64,000 bases of DNA from Alitiscatomonas aceti (GTDB taxonomy: Bacteria > Bacillota > Clostridia > Lachnospirales > Lachnospiraceae). A model generated the notes under the pieces. The model was not told the origin of the DNA. It ran no database searches and worked only from the letters and a program-made list of their open reading frames with translations. A program made the position numbers and the translations under genes. Position 1 is the first letter of the stretch. The number at the start of each line of letters is the position of its first letter. Location: positions 1-64,000 of the forward strand of contig NZ_JAOQJF010000003.1 of assembly GCF_025567195.1 (NCBI RefSeq), in the 5' to 3' direction. Of the stretch, positions 1 to 8,696 are shown one piece after another.

Positions 1-58
1 GGAACAGGTATTAAATTTTTAAAAACAAGATATTCTGAAAAAGAGGAAGGAAAACAAT

Positions 59-538
59 TCATGCGTATGTCGTGATGCCGCTGACCTCCACATTGACATT
101 GCCATCCGGCTCGATCTCCGCGCCCTCGCCGTCAAAGAGACTAATATCAAGGGCCACATAGCCGGCCAGCTCCTCGCCTTCTTCAAGCTTCTCCAAAAGA
201 GCCGCCTCCACAGCGGCGTCCTGCCCCAGGTCATATACCTCCAGAGCTTCCGCCTGTTCCAGAGCGCCAGCGGTCTTCTCCCGGATCTGGATCTCCATGC
301 TGCCCACCTCTGCGGATAGAACATTTTTCTTCTTCGCGTTGGAAGAGGTCATCATTTTTGGCGTTTTCTTTTTTTCCATTTCCAAAGCTGTGGACACGGT
401 TTCTTCCTTCTTCTGTCTTGCTCTTCCAGAACCGGCTTCAACATTAGAAAACGCCGATATGCTGTTTCCAAAAACCATCCAAACCGCCAGAAAACCAGCA
501 GTGCTTCTTTTCACTAATCGCTTTATATCGCTTTTCAT
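59..538 (-). CDS. N-terminal fragment of a secreted/cell-surface protein
   Basis: The 159-residue frame starts at the ATG at 538, which has AGGAGGAGAG directly upstream. A longer frame from a GTG at 553 would put that ribosome site inside the gene, so I rejected it. Residues 1-35 look like a signal peptide: a KRLVKR cluster followed by a hydrophobic run ending in ISAFS. The rest is Lys/Glu-rich, then acidic, and ends near EIEPDGNVNVEVSG, a segment that resembles the N-terminal part of large surface proteins in gut Lachnospiraceae. Such proteins are normally many hundreds of residues long, so the stop at 59 suggests a truncated gene or one cut by rearrangement. The family placement is from general likeness only. 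Confidence 0.55.
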   Translation of the reverse strand: MKSDIKRLVKRSTAGFLAVWMVFGNSISAFSNVEAGSGRARQKKEETVSTALEMEKKKTPKMMTSSNAKKKNVLSAEVGSMEIQIREKTAGALEQAEALEVYDLGQDAAVEAALLEKLEEGEELAGYVALDISLFDGEGAEIEPDGNVNVEVSGITTYA

Positions 539-1132
539 TTCTCTCCTCCTCACCCTTTTCTATTTTCTTTTCTGCCTTCAGGAGCCCAGATACCGTCTGC
601 CGGAGGTCCTGCTCCGTCCTCCATTACGATCCCCGCATCATAGGGCCGGCCCTTTGCATAACGCGGTCCATATTCTCACCCCCCTATCATTGATGTCCTG
701 ACCAGCTACGGTTCTGGACTTTTTACAGGCACAAAAGGCTGGAGTTCCTATAAAATAGATTATAGGAAGTAAAACGGCCATATCATAAAATTTTTGTATA
801 TAAATGTCAGTATTTCATATTGATATAGCCATTTTTAAATGATATAATCAAAGTTATTAGAGGGAGAAAGGCCTAATGTTGTACATAATCTATTTTATGC
901 CGCGTTTTCATCCTAAGCCCCAGCTTTTGATCCCTTCACGTCTGATCATTCTTTCGTGATGAAACAGTCAGCTTCCTGTAAGCGTCTTGGTCATACCCGT
1001 TTCTTTTGTGAATACCGGAGGCTTCTCTGTAAGGGTCTTTTCCCACTGTCTTCCAATACGTCCATATGCTCGTCTCTAATGTAAACATCAATGGAGTTGT
1101 CCGCCTCCTGGCCTGCAAAGTGAGTCAATGAA
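539..1132. other. Non-coding stretch upstream of the surface-protein fragment
   Basis: No convincing gene is visible here. A TATAAT hexamer on the minus strand at 759-764 could be a -10 box for the gene at 59-538, but no good -35 box lies 16-18 bases from it. The short frame at 936-1118 has no ribosome site and no recognisable composition. Confidence 0.4.
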
Positions 1133-1172
1133 ATAAAAAAACCAGACCTTCTCACTTGAAAAGTCTGGTTTC
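1131..1172 (-). terminator. Rho-independent terminator
   Basis: AACCAGAC and GTCTGGTT form a stem around a short loop, and the minus strand continues with six T residues. It would end the minus-strand operon that finishes with the DUF1540 gene. Confidence 0.6.
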
Positions 1173-1309
1173 AAAAATAATGCAGCATCCTGTCAATAAA
1201 AAATCAATGAACCTTGTTTAAATACTTTTTCAAAAAAAGGACTCTGCCAAAGCGGCGCGGGGCTCTTGTCCCCGGCCGCCTGCAGAATCCCCGTCTCCCT
1301 TTTCTCTTC

Positions 1310-1624
1310 CTACCGTTCTCTGAAGCTGCCGCACTCCGTCTGCCCAACAGCCCTGGCTCCGTCTCCCAGGATCGAGATCCTCTCTGCACGGCACTGATGA
1401 TCGTCGTTATACAGGCAGTTCAGAACGTCGCAGTCCACCTGCAGCCTGGTTTCCGGCGTCTTAAACAGGTTTTTGAACAGGCCTCCGCGGTTTTCCTCAA
1501 AGCTTCCGCAGCAGGTATCACAGCTTTCCCTAGCATTGACTCCCTCCACCAGGATCCCCTGTTTACAGCAGCACTTTTCCGAGTTATGGACGCAGCTTGA
1601 CACGGTACATTCCAGTCTCGTCAT
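1310..1624 (-). CDS. DUF1540 domain-containing protein
   Basis: This 104-residue protein starts at the ATG at 1624, 7 bases after AAGGAGG; the 19 residues upstream in the open frame have no ribosome site. It holds two cysteine-rich modules of the DUF1540 kind, one near residues 3-42 (CTVSSCVHN, then KCCCKQG and CDTCCGSF) and one near 64-101 (CDVLNCLYN, then QCRAE and ECGSF). The cysteine spacing suggests metal binding. The function of DUF1540 proteins is unknown; they are common in spore-forming Clostridia. It is the last gene of a minus-strand run that begins with the MATE pump at 4783. Confidence 0.8.
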   Translation of the reverse strand: MTRLECTVSSCVHNSEKCCCKQGILVEGVNARESCDTCCGSFEENRGGLFKNLFKTPETRLQVDCDVLNCLYNDDHQCRAERISILGDGARAVGQTECGSFRER

Positions 1625-1685
1625 CGCATATACCTCCTTTTCCGTATTCAAAGGTAGTATACGCAGATTTCCGGCGTCCATTCCT

Positions 1686-2159
1686 CTACCGGTCGTTTAC
1701 CTCTTCGATCCGCACCTTCAGCCGTTTCAGCCGCTCCAGGAGCATGGCGCTGTCCTTCATGGTGGGATAAAGCTTCACGATCTCCTGGCCTTTGCTGTCT
1801 ATCAGCGTGTAATACATCAGCGAACCATTTTTCTTTTTCTTATGAAGCACCGCTTTTTTGATTTCCGTAAACGGCAGCTCCTTTGCGGCACTGAAGGCCG
1901 GGCGGACACGGATCTTTTTCCCGTCCACCGTGGTCTTCCATCTGAGCCCCCAGTAAGCAAAGGTCCCTCCGATCAGGGCGTTGATCACATAAAAGATCTT
2001 CAGCATTATATGTCCGTCCGTGACCGGATTGGCGTAAAAGCTCCCCATTGTGAGGATGTCCACAATACCGATCAGCGGGATCGCCATTGTGTACCGGATC
2101 TTCAGCACCGGAAGGTCCTCCAGGCGCGGCATTGTATCCTTTTTTATCTTAATTCCCAT
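1686..2159 (-). CDS. Small membrane protein with a PH-like tail
   Basis: The 157-residue product has two hydrophobic segments, around residues 24-45 and 52-70, followed by a basic soluble region with a WKTTVDGKKIRV strand and KELPFTEIKKAVL. This arrangement, two helices and then a beta-rich tail, is typical of small bacterial PH-like membrane proteins, and the sequence is reminiscent of the DUF6560 group. It lies 17 bases after the YcxB-like gene, so the two are probably co-transcribed. No enzymatic motif is visible and I do not assign a function. Confidence 0.6.
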   Translation of the reverse strand: MGIKIKKDTMPRLEDLPVLKIRYTMAIPLIGIVDILTMGSFYANPVTDGHIMLKIFYVINALIGGTFAYWGLRWKTTVDGKKIRVRPAFSAAKELPFTEIKKAVLHKKKKNGSLMYYTLIDSKGQEIVKLYPTMKDSAMLLERLKRLKVRIEEVNDR

Positions 2160-2176
2160 GATTTTCTCCTATTTTC

Positions 2177-2776
2177 TTATCTGGCTTTCATAATGGTCTT
2201 CTGGCATTTTTTCTCCAGAAAGGCTTTGAACTGGCTGGGAGTGCCCCTGTAAAAGCCAGCCTTTTCCACCGGGATCACCGTAGAACGGGTCCAGAAGATC
2301 ATATAATACTGCTCTGTCTCCTTGATCCACGATACGCCCTTGTACCGGTAGCTGGTGGTGATCCCAGGATTTTCCAGCTGGAATGAATCCTCGTAAAAGG
2401 ATACCGTACACGGCTCTCCCGCCAGACCGGAGCTTTCCATGATCATCTCCGCCTGGTTCCTTTCATCGGCATCCGGAGCGATCCTCTGTTTTTCCCTCCT
2501 CCTGTTTCCGTTCAGCTGGCCAAGGACGAGGACAAACACGCCTGCCATAAGAGCTGACTGGACGATCCGCTGCGCCAGCTCTTCCGCCGGAAAGGTCATG
2601 TAAAAAACAAAAAACGCCAGAAGCCCGAAGATCACATCAGAAAGATCCACCCTGGAAAGAAAATTCTTTTTTCCAGGCTTTTCTGCCGGCGCTGATTGTT
2701 TCGAGGCCAGTACCTGGTTATAATACATATCTTCATCATGCGTCATCCGCACAGCAAATAACGGTTCCATATCCAT
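2177..2776 (-). CDS. YcxB-like membrane protein
   Basis: The product is 199 residues from the ATG at 2776; a GTG one codon upstream is an alternative. It has a soluble N-terminus, two membrane helices near residues 48-85, and a C-terminal YcxB-like domain with the strands CTVSFYEDSFQLE and YRYKGVSWIKET and the tail FKAFLEKKC. The start overlaps the stop of the upstream gene as TGATG, so translation is likely coupled. The upstream protein has the same architecture, so the pair probably arose by duplication. The role of YcxB proteins is unknown. Confidence 0.65.
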   Translation of the reverse strand: MDMEPLFAVRMTHDEDMYYNQVLASKQSAPAEKPGKKNFLSRVDLSDVIFGLLAFFVFYMTFPAEELAQRIVQSALMAGVFVLVLGQLNGNRRREKQRIAPDADERNQAEMIMESSGLAGEPCTVSFYEDSFQLENPGITTSYRYKGVSWIKETEQYYMIFWTRSTVIPVEKAGFYRGTPSQFKAFLEKKCQKTIMKAR

Positions 2777-3345
2777 CACCTCACGGAGACAAACTCAGTC
2801 TTTGTCCCGCTTTTCCTTTCTAAGAACTCCCTAAGCTCCTCTGCAGTCCCCTTTTCCACATCCTCTTCCATAAAATACCGGACCACATTGCCCTTTTCTA
2901 CCAAGACCAGCATTCCTGTAAATTCCAGGATCCGGCCCAGGTTGGAATAACAGACCCTGGACGCCTCGTTCTTTCCAATGACCTCATAGCAATCGTCAAA
3001 AAACCGATACTCCCAGTCATAATTCATATCTTTTTTTCCTGCCTCATATTGAAGATGGATGGTCTTCTTTGCGTCAAACCATGCCTTAAAGATGGAATAC
3101 ACACCTGCAGCAAAGATCAGAAACAGCACTACGGCAATGGCCGAAAACGTCCGTGCCACCATACCGTCAAAAACAAGGCCTATGGCCAGTCCCATGACCG
3201 AAGCCATCAAAAGCCCAGCCAGGATCCTGTTTCCTCCCGATTGGAAGCCCAGCTTCCTGACTCCCTTTTCCAGATGCAGAAGCTTTTTTTCCGTCACCTG
3301 GTGATGCACCAGAAACCTGGCGTCTTCTTCCCTGTTAAGTTCCAT
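2776..3345 (-). CDS. YcxB-like membrane protein, first of a pair
   Basis: I place the start at the ATG at 3345, which has GGGGA 9 bases upstream and gives 189 residues; an ATG at 3387 would add 14 residues. Two hydrophobic helices lie near residues 42-85. The C-terminal half carries the YcxB-like pattern of EYRFFDDCYEVIG, a buried VEKG turn and a closing ELREFLERK helix, which parallels the next gene. It lies 70 bases after the MATE gene on the same strand. A receptor or homeostasis role is possible, but nothing in the sequence shows it. Confidence 0.6.
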   Translation of the reverse strand: MELNREEDARFLVHHQVTEKKLLHLEKGVRKLGFQSGGNRILAGLLMASVMGLAIGLVFDGMVARTFSAIAVVLFLIFAAGVYSIFKAWFDAKKTIHLQYEAGKKDMNYDWEYRFFDDCYEVIGKNEASRVCYSNLGRILEFTGMLVLVEKGNVVRYFMEEDVEKGTAEELREFLERKSGTKTEFVSVR

Positions 3346-3415
3346 TTGAGATTTCCCCTCCCGGATATATTTTATTTTTCCGATCATTTTCTGATCAGAT
3401 CCTCTGCGGATCCAG

Positions 3416-4783
3416 TCACGCGCTTTCTTTTTTCTTATTGAGCTCCGGCCACACAGTACGCAGCATGGTCCCATAGCAGGCCGCTCCGCCGATAAAGTTG
3501 GAGACCGGCTCTGCCAGAAATACCCCCATGGCCCCCAGGCCTCCCAGCCTTGGGAATAAAAGCGTCAGCGGCAAAACGATGATGACCTTCCGAAATATGG
3601 AAAAAAAGGTGGCCTGTTTGGCCTTTCCCAGGCCAATGAAGCAGGCCTGTCCCGAATACTGAAGAGACATCATAAAAAAGCCGAAAAAGTAGACCCGTAC
3701 TGCCGGAATAGCCGCCTGTACCAGGGTTTCATCCCGGTTGAAGATGTGGATAAACGTCTCCGGGAAGATCGAGATCAGGATCCAGCAGAAGGTGGTAAAG
3801 GCAATGGTGGAAACTGATAAAAAACGGATGGCCTTTTTCACCCGGTCGTACTGTCCGGCTCCGAAGTTATAGCCCAGCACCGGCTGGGAGCCGCCCGTAA
3901 GGCCCTTCACCAGGTTTTCTGCGATCTCCCTCACGGAATGGATCACCGTCATAACTCCCACATACAGATCCCCGCCCCAGGTCTGGAGCGTTGCGTTGCA
4001 GGCCACCGCCACCACACTGTTGGTAAAGCCTGCGGCAAAGCTGGACATGCCCATGGAAACGATCTTCAGCACCCGGGCTTTTTTCAGCACCATGGTCTCC
4101 CGTTTCAGCCGCAGGATGCTCCTGTCGCTGAACAGGAACCTCAGCACCCACGCCGCCGATAAAAACTGGGAAATGATAGTGGCCAGGGCTGCTCCCCGGA
4201 CATCCATGCGAAAACCGAAAATGAACACAGGGTCCAGGATGATGTTGGCCACAGCCCCCAGGAGCACTGTCTGCATCCCGATCCGCCCAAAACCCTGGGA
4301 ATTGATAAAGGCGTTCATACCCAGCCCCATCATCACAAACACACTGCCCAGCAGGTAAATGGTCATGTAGGATTCCGCATAGGGATAGGTGGAATCACTG
4401 GCCCCGAAAAGATAAAGCAGCGGCCGCCGGAATACGATCCCCAGGATAGTCAGCAGGATCCCGCAGATCACCATGAGGGTAAACGCATTTCCCATGATGG
4501 CCTCCGCCTCCTTCTGGTTCCCCCGCCCCCGTTCAATGGAGCAGAGGGGCGCTCCTCCCATACCGAACAGATTGGCAAACGCCATGACCGCAGTAATGAC
4601 CGGAAGGCAGACGCCAAGACCGGTCAGCGACAGGGTGGCATGCTCCGGGATATAGCCGATATAGATCCGGTCCACCACATTGTATAGGAGATTGATAAGC
4701 TGCGCAGCAGTCATGGGAATGGCCATTCCCATAATATTCCCCACCACGCTTCCCTTTGAAAAATCATTCTGCGCCGATGCCAT
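3416..4783 (-). CDS. MATE family efflux transporter
   Basis: The 455-residue protein has the 12 hydrophobic segments of the multidrug and toxin extrusion family. It has the family's N-terminal signature: a short charged leader, then GNIMGMAIPMTAAQLINLLY and VVDRIYIGYI, and later NAFINSQGFGRIGM and ILDPVFIFGF. MATE proteins exchange Na+ or H+ for organic cations across the cytoplasmic membrane. The length is normal and nothing looks broken. It is the first gene of a minus-strand run that continues with two YcxB-like genes. The substrate cannot be read from sequence. Confidence 0.9.
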   Translation of the reverse strand: MASAQNDFSKGSVVGNIMGMAIPMTAAQLINLLYNVVDRIYIGYIPEHATLSLTGLGVCLPVITAVMAFANLFGMGGAPLCSIERGRGNQKEAEAIMGNAFTLMVICGILLTILGIVFRRPLLYLFGASDSTYPYAESYMTIYLLGSVFVMMGLGMNAFINSQGFGRIGMQTVLLGAVANIILDPVFIFGFRMDVRGAALATIISQFLSAAWVLRFLFSDRSILRLKRETMVLKKARVLKIVSMGMSSFAAGFTNSVVAVACNATLQTWGGDLYVGVMTVIHSVREIAENLVKGLTGGSQPVLGYNFGAGQYDRVKKAIRFLSVSTIAFTTFCWILISIFPETFIHIFNRDETLVQAAIPAVRVYFFGFFMMSLQYSGQACFIGLGKAKQATFFSIFRKVIIVLPLTLLFPRLGGLGAMGVFLAEPVSNFIGGAACYGTMLRTVWPELNKKKESA

Positions 4784-4903
4784 AGTAAACCTCGATTCCG
4801 TCGTCCGTCCGACTTATTTCCCCATTATAGCTCAAATTTCCGTATGAAGCAATCACAGTTTTTCCCCAGTTTGTGACGGCTTTGTCAATCCTCCCCCTTT
4901 CAC

Positions 4904-4932
4904 TGGACAGAACCTAAACAAAATGATATACT
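4904..4932 (+). promoter_or_regulatory. Promoter for the small coiled-coil gene
   Basis: TGGACA at 4904-4909 and TATACT at 4927-4932 are 17 bases apart, 30 bases upstream of the GGGGAGGA ribosome site of the next gene. Confidence 0.55.
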
Positions 4933-4963
4933 CCATTTAAAATATCGGGGGAGGAACAGCGTT

Positions 4964-5161
4964 ATGATCGATGAAAAAGACCAGCTCATCAGCAATCTAG
5001 AAAATGAGGTCCGCCGTCTTCGGGATGAAAACAAGAAGCTGGAAGAAACGGTCCAGTGGATGCATGATCTGATCTGGCAGATGGTCAGAGAAAGAGAAGA
5101 ACAAAAGGATGGAGAGATTTCCAGCCAGACAGCTGAAAAGCTTGCGGCGATCCATGCATGA
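4964..5161 (+). CDS. Small coiled-coil protein
   Basis: The 65-residue protein follows a strong GGGGGAGGA site and a good promoter, and a clear terminator comes right after it, so it is a complete single-gene unit. Residues 1-50 are a charged amphipathic helix with leucine-zipper spacing (LISNLENEVRRLRDENKKLE), which predicts a dimeric coiled coil. There is no signal peptide, membrane segment or catalytic motif. I do not recognise the family. A regulator or adaptor role would fit the size but is not demonstrated. Confidence 0.65.
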   Translation: MIDEKDQLISNLENEVRRLRDENKKLEETVQWMHDLIWQMVREREEQKDGEISSQTAEKLAAIHA

Positions 5162-5162
5162 T

Positions 5163-5201
5163 AAAAAGACCTTCGGGAGCAGTCCCGGAGGTCTCTTTTT
5201 T
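5163..5201 (+). terminator. Bidirectional terminator
   Basis: GACCTTCGGGA and TCCCGGAGGTC form an 11-bp stem with one wobble pair and a GCAG loop. Plus-strand T residues follow it and A residues precede it, so it can end both the coiled-coil gene and the converging lipoprotein gene. Confidence 0.85.
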
Positions 5202-6237
5202 ATGCCATAGGCTTTTCAAAAATACGGATCACCCTATCCCCATCGATCTCCATAAAAAACGGCATTCCTGGCTTTCCATCCTCGTAGGTTTCCAGATATG
5301 CCTCAAAAAGAGCCAGCGTCGTAGTAGAGACCGTCAGGTCCTGTGAAGAATCGGAAGGGATAAAATCCCTCCCCCAGTCAATGAACGTATAGACCGCATC
5401 GTCAGCCAGTGTCAGCGGAACGGATTCCTCCTCCGGGTTATAGATATAGAAGCCGCCGGCCATATCTGCCTCTGTAAGCCCCAGTTCTCTGATCCTTTCC
5501 ATATCGCTCTCTTCCACGTATTCCACCTGGTCGATCCAGACCGCTCCGTTTTCGATCTTCTGGATATAGCCGCAGAGGGTCTCCATCTCCTCCTGGCCTT
5601 CGGTCTCCAAAGAAAGCCCTCCTCCATTTCCTGCGGCTGTTCCCCAGTAATTGATCCCATCTTCGCCGATCAGTACTCTTCCATTAAATACTTCTGTATC
5701 TTTATCGTAGATGTGGTCTGTGATCCTGTATCTGGCCGTCCGGGCGTCGCGGATCACCACATGGAGCCGGTCCTCCGGGTCCGTCCAAACATCCGCCTCC
5801 GGTTCCCCCAACTGCACAGCCTCATCAAAAAATACATAAGCACCATCCCCGGATACAGCTCTTATGAGGAAGCGGCATCTGTCGTCCAGGAGCAGCTCTC
5901 CATGGTCCACAAGATCGGACTGGGCGAATTTCTGCAGGCGCCACTCCACATCCCCCAGGTAAAACGAAAGCTCTGCATACAAAGTCATGCCTTCCGGATC
6001 CCCTGTGCCTGTTTTTTCTGTCCGGATCCCGGATCCATCTGTCATAAGCGTACCCGCCCCGCTCCCAGCAGTCTCCAGATTTTCATCCTTTGCATCAGAA
6101 GCTTCGGATCCGTTTTCTATGCCGGCAGCCGTCTGCTCCGTCCCCGCGGCCGCTGCCGCATCTGCCTCCTTCGCACCGCAGCCGCCCATGACTGCCGCTG
6201 TCATACATACCGCAATAAAAAGTCTCTGTTTGTTCAT
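5200..6237 (-). CDS. Putative lipoprotein
   Basis: The start at 6237 has AAAAGGAGGCGGAAA directly upstream, giving 345 residues. Residues 1-20 are a lipoprotein signal with basic MNKQR, a hydrophobic core and the lipobox-like VMGGC, with the acylated cysteine at residue 20. A low-complexity Ala/Glu/Thr/Gly linker follows to about residue 90, then a folded domain rich in aromatic strands. No enzyme motif is seen. The protein is probably anchored on the outer face of the membrane. It has its own transcription unit between ssrA and the terminator at 5163. The family is unknown to me. Confidence 0.6.
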   Translation of the reverse strand: MNKQRLFIAVCMTAAVMGGCGAKEADAAAAAGTEQTAAGIENGSEASDAKDENLETAGSGAGTLMTDGSGIRTEKTGTGDPEGMTLYAELSFYLGDVEWRLQKFAQSDLVDHGELLLDDRCRFLIRAVSGDGAYVFFDEAVQLGEPEADVWTDPEDRLHVVIRDARTARYRITDHIYDKDTEVFNGRVLIGEDGINYWGTAAGNGGGLSLETEGQEEMETLCGYIQKIENGAVWIDQVEYVEESDMERIRELGLTEADMAGGFYIYNPEEESVPLTLADDAVYTFIDWGRDFIPSDSSQDLTVSTTTLALFEAYLETYEDGKPGMPFFMEIDGDRVIRIFEKPMA

Positions 6238-6317
6238 TTTCCGCCTCCTTTTCCCTAAGCTTACTTCATGAAACAAAAAACGGATTTAAACCCATAAGGT
6301 TAAACCCGTCTTTTTCG

Positions 6318-6658
6318 TGGACCTGAGGGGAATCGAACCCCTGTCCGAAAACCAATCCCCTGTTCTTCTACTATCATAGTCTGTTCTTTGACATTCCCTC
6401 CCGTACCCGGAAACAGACATCCTGGTACGTTCAGTAGCTTCATCCTACGCCCGCGTGCTCAAAGCTTTGCACGTGTCGTTTCCTGCAATTAATGATGCCG
6501 GTTACCCGGAGTGCAGGTCCGCCGGGGCCGACAGCCGCCTAAATTAGGCTGCGTATGCTAATTCGTCGTTAGCGTTTGTATTTAGGTTTGCCATTTAACG
6601 CATCGCATGCGGATAGCTTCACCAGCTTCATAGCCCCCGTCGAAACCAGTACAAGCCC
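6318..6658 (-). ncRNA. ssrA: Transfer-messenger RNA
   Basis: The 3' end carries the tRNA-like T arm (GGGGTTCGATTCCCC) and a 3' acceptor strand CAGGTCC that pairs with GGGCTTG at the 5' end near 6658, with two wobbles. TGGTTTCGAC, the conserved 5' tmRNA element, follows. The tag frame lies at 6544-6591 and reads ANLNTNANDELAYAA and then TAA. tmRNA rescues ribosomes stalled on broken messages and adds this tag for proteolysis. The genome reads ACG where the terminal CCA would be, so CCA is probably added after transcription. smpB and rnr, its partners, are upstream on the same strand. Confidence 0.95.
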
Positions 6659-6710
6659 TTACTGGCGCTCTTATGGAGCATGATCATCATACCATCTTAC
6701 AGGAAAAAAG

Positions 6711-7148
6711 TCAAGTCCGGGACAGCTCCAGCTCCACCACATCCTCCGCCGGGATCCTCGTTCCATCCTCCATAACGATCTCCCCCCGCAGCCAGTCCAG
6801 GTCTGTGACGGCTCCGCACTGTTTTAGATAAGCTCCCCCGCTCTTTTTCTGGTCCGGAAGAAAATATGTGATCCGGACCCCGGGAACGCGCCCACGTCTT
6901 CCGTCTGCCTTCCGGCTCTCCTCCAGGAGTCCCGCCAGAGAAGCCAGCTGCCGGTCCAGGGCCTCCCGCTCCGTTTCGTCCAGGATTTTCTTCTGGGATG
7001 TCAGCCGCGCCGTTTCCTCCACCGCATCTCCATAGCCCGTCAGGGCCGCAAAGGGAGAAAACTGGGCCGCCCGGTCATGAATGGACATCCGGGGATGATG
7101 GTCTGACACATGATGGGGAAGAGAAATAATGTCCTCATATTTTTTCAT
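6711..7148 (-). CDS. YolD-like protein paired with a Y-family polymerase
   Basis: The 145-residue protein contains the segment MSIHDRAAQFSPFAALTGYG near residues 21-40. That segment is typical of the small proteins encoded next to UvrX/ImuB-like polymerases in Bacillota, often annotated YolD-like. A helical region follows, then a beta-rich C-terminus that ends at the stop. Its start overlaps the polymerase stop by ATGA, so the two are translationally coupled. YolD-type proteins are thought to regulate or partner the polymerase in damage tolerance; that function is inferred from context. Confidence 0.75.
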   Translation of the reverse strand: MKKYEDIISLPHHVSDHHPRMSIHDRAAQFSPFAALTGYGDAVEETARLTSQKKILDETEREALDRQLASLAGLLEESRKADGRRGRVPGVRITYFLPDQKKSGGAYLKQCGAVTDLDWLRGEIVMEDGTRIPAEDVVELELSRT

Positions 7149-8674
7149 TCTGCCCTGTGACCTCCAATCTGCCGGTTCCGGTCCATGCCCGTGGCCCCCT
7201 CCTGTAAATTCATGCCTTTAACAATGGCGTTCTTTCCGAATTTCTGCCGGATCGTCAGCATGGCCTCCTGCATCCGTCTCTCCCGTTCCCGCTTTTCTGT
7301 TTCTTCCCGGGATGTCTCTTCCTCCAGGCCGAAATCGTCAAACAGGCTCAGCTGGCAATATGCCTCCTCCTTCCCAGCCTCCCTCTCATCTTTTACATGG
7401 ATGGCGGACAGATACATCCGGCGGGTCAGAAGGGACGGGTCCATGATCCGGTCAAACAGTCTCGTAAATGCCTCCACGATCTGGTCCGAGGAGGACGTGG
7501 GGCGGCGCAGATGCTCCGTTCCATGGGCGGCTTTGGGGATCTGGCGGCCATACCGGTCCACGGTGATCTCCCCGCGGTATGCCTTCCGCCGTCCGGGATC
7601 TGTCAGATTTTCCCGGTCATAGCCCACGGTCAGCACCACCTGGTCTGTGACCAGACGTTTTTCCACCAGTTCCAGGGCCAGAGCGTCAGCCATCTCCCGG
7701 ACCACGTTCCGCGTCTTCTGGAAATCGTAGGCATACTGGAGCACCTGACCGGCTCCCACGCTCTTTTCCTCCGGGCGGTAGGCCTTGATGTCCGCAATGG
7801 TACATGGCTCCCAGCCCCAGGCATGGTCGATGAGGAGCTCCGCGTTGATGCCGAACATCCGGTACAGCAGGTCCTCACAGTAAAACTCCCCAGGCTTTCC
7901 CAGAGAGCATCTGGCGATGTCTCCCATGGTGAACAGTCCGGCCGCCTCCAGCTTTTTCGCATATCCCCGGCCCACCCGCCAGAAATCAGTCAGCGGCCTG
8001 TGGTCCCATAAAAGCCGGCGGTAGCTCATTTCGTCCAGCTCTGCGATCCGCACCCCGTCCTGGTCCGGCGGCACCCGCTTTGCCACAATGTCCATGGCCG
8101 CCTTACAGAGATACAGATTTTCTGCGATCCCGGCCGTGGCCGTGATCCCTGTTTCCTTAAGGACCTCCCGGATCATCTTCATAGCCAGCTCATGAGGCGT
8201 CATCTTATATATAGGAAGATACTGGGTCACATCCATGAATACCTCGTCAATGGAGTATACGTGGATATCCTCTGGAGCCACATACCGCAGATAAATGTCA
8301 TAGATCTTTGTGCTCTTTTCTATATACAGGGCCATCCTGGGCGGGGCCGTAAGAAAGGACACCGCCAGAGACGGATCCTTTTTAAGCTCCTCTGCGTCAT
8401 AGGACTCCCCCGAAAGCCTGCCTCCCGGCGCGTTCCTCTTTCTGGCGGCGTTGACCTCCCTCACCTTCTGGTTCACCTCAAAGAGCCTGGGCCGCCCCGG
8501 GATCCCGAAGGACTTTAAGGCCGGAGACACTGCCAGGCAGATGGTCTTTTCTGTACGGGTCCCGTCTGCCACCGTGAGGCACGTCCGGAGAGGATCCAGC
8601 CCCCGCTCCATACATTCCACTGAGGCATAAAAGGACTTGAGATCAATGGCAATATAGGTATGGCGGCCATCCAT
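7145..8674 (-). CDS. Y-family (DinB/UmuC-like) DNA polymerase
   Basis: The 509-residue protein has the palm motifs of translesion polymerases: the metal-binding D11 in IDLKSFYASVE and the D143-E144 pair in YSIDEVFMD. A helix-hairpin-helix and thumb region follows (LTDFWRVGRGYAKKLEAAG), then the little-finger domain. Y-family polymerases copy past damaged bases. The C-terminal 60 residues are charged and helical. The length and partner gene fit the UvrX/UmuC-like branch common in mobile DNA and Lachnospiraceae chromosomes better than classical DinB. It sits between smpB and ssrA, which are often closer neighbours. Confidence 0.88.
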   Translation of the reverse strand: MDGRHTYIAIDLKSFYASVECMERGLDPLRTCLTVADGTRTEKTICLAVSPALKSFGIPGRPRLFEVNQKVREVNAARKRNAPGGRLSGESYDAEELKKDPSLAVSFLTAPPRMALYIEKSTKIYDIYLRYVAPEDIHVYSIDEVFMDVTQYLPIYKMTPHELAMKMIREVLKETGITATAGIAENLYLCKAAMDIVAKRVPPDQDGVRIAELDEMSYRRLLWDHRPLTDFWRVGRGYAKKLEAAGLFTMGDIARCSLGKPGEFYCEDLLYRMFGINAELLIDHAWGWEPCTIADIKAYRPEEKSVGAGQVLQYAYDFQKTRNVVREMADALALELVEKRLVTDQVVLTVGYDRENLTDPGRRKAYRGEITVDRYGRQIPKAAHGTEHLRRPTSSSDQIVEAFTRLFDRIMDPSLLTRRMYLSAIHVKDEREAGKEEAYCQLSLFDDFGLEEETSREETEKRERERRMQEAMLTIRQKFGKNAIVKGMNLQEGATGMDRNRQIGGHRAE

Positions 8675-8696
8675 GGACTTCCCTCCTTCCGGTCTG

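Noticed and set aside
936..1118. A 60-residue minus-strand frame
   Set aside because: It has no ribosome site, no promoter and no recognisable composition.
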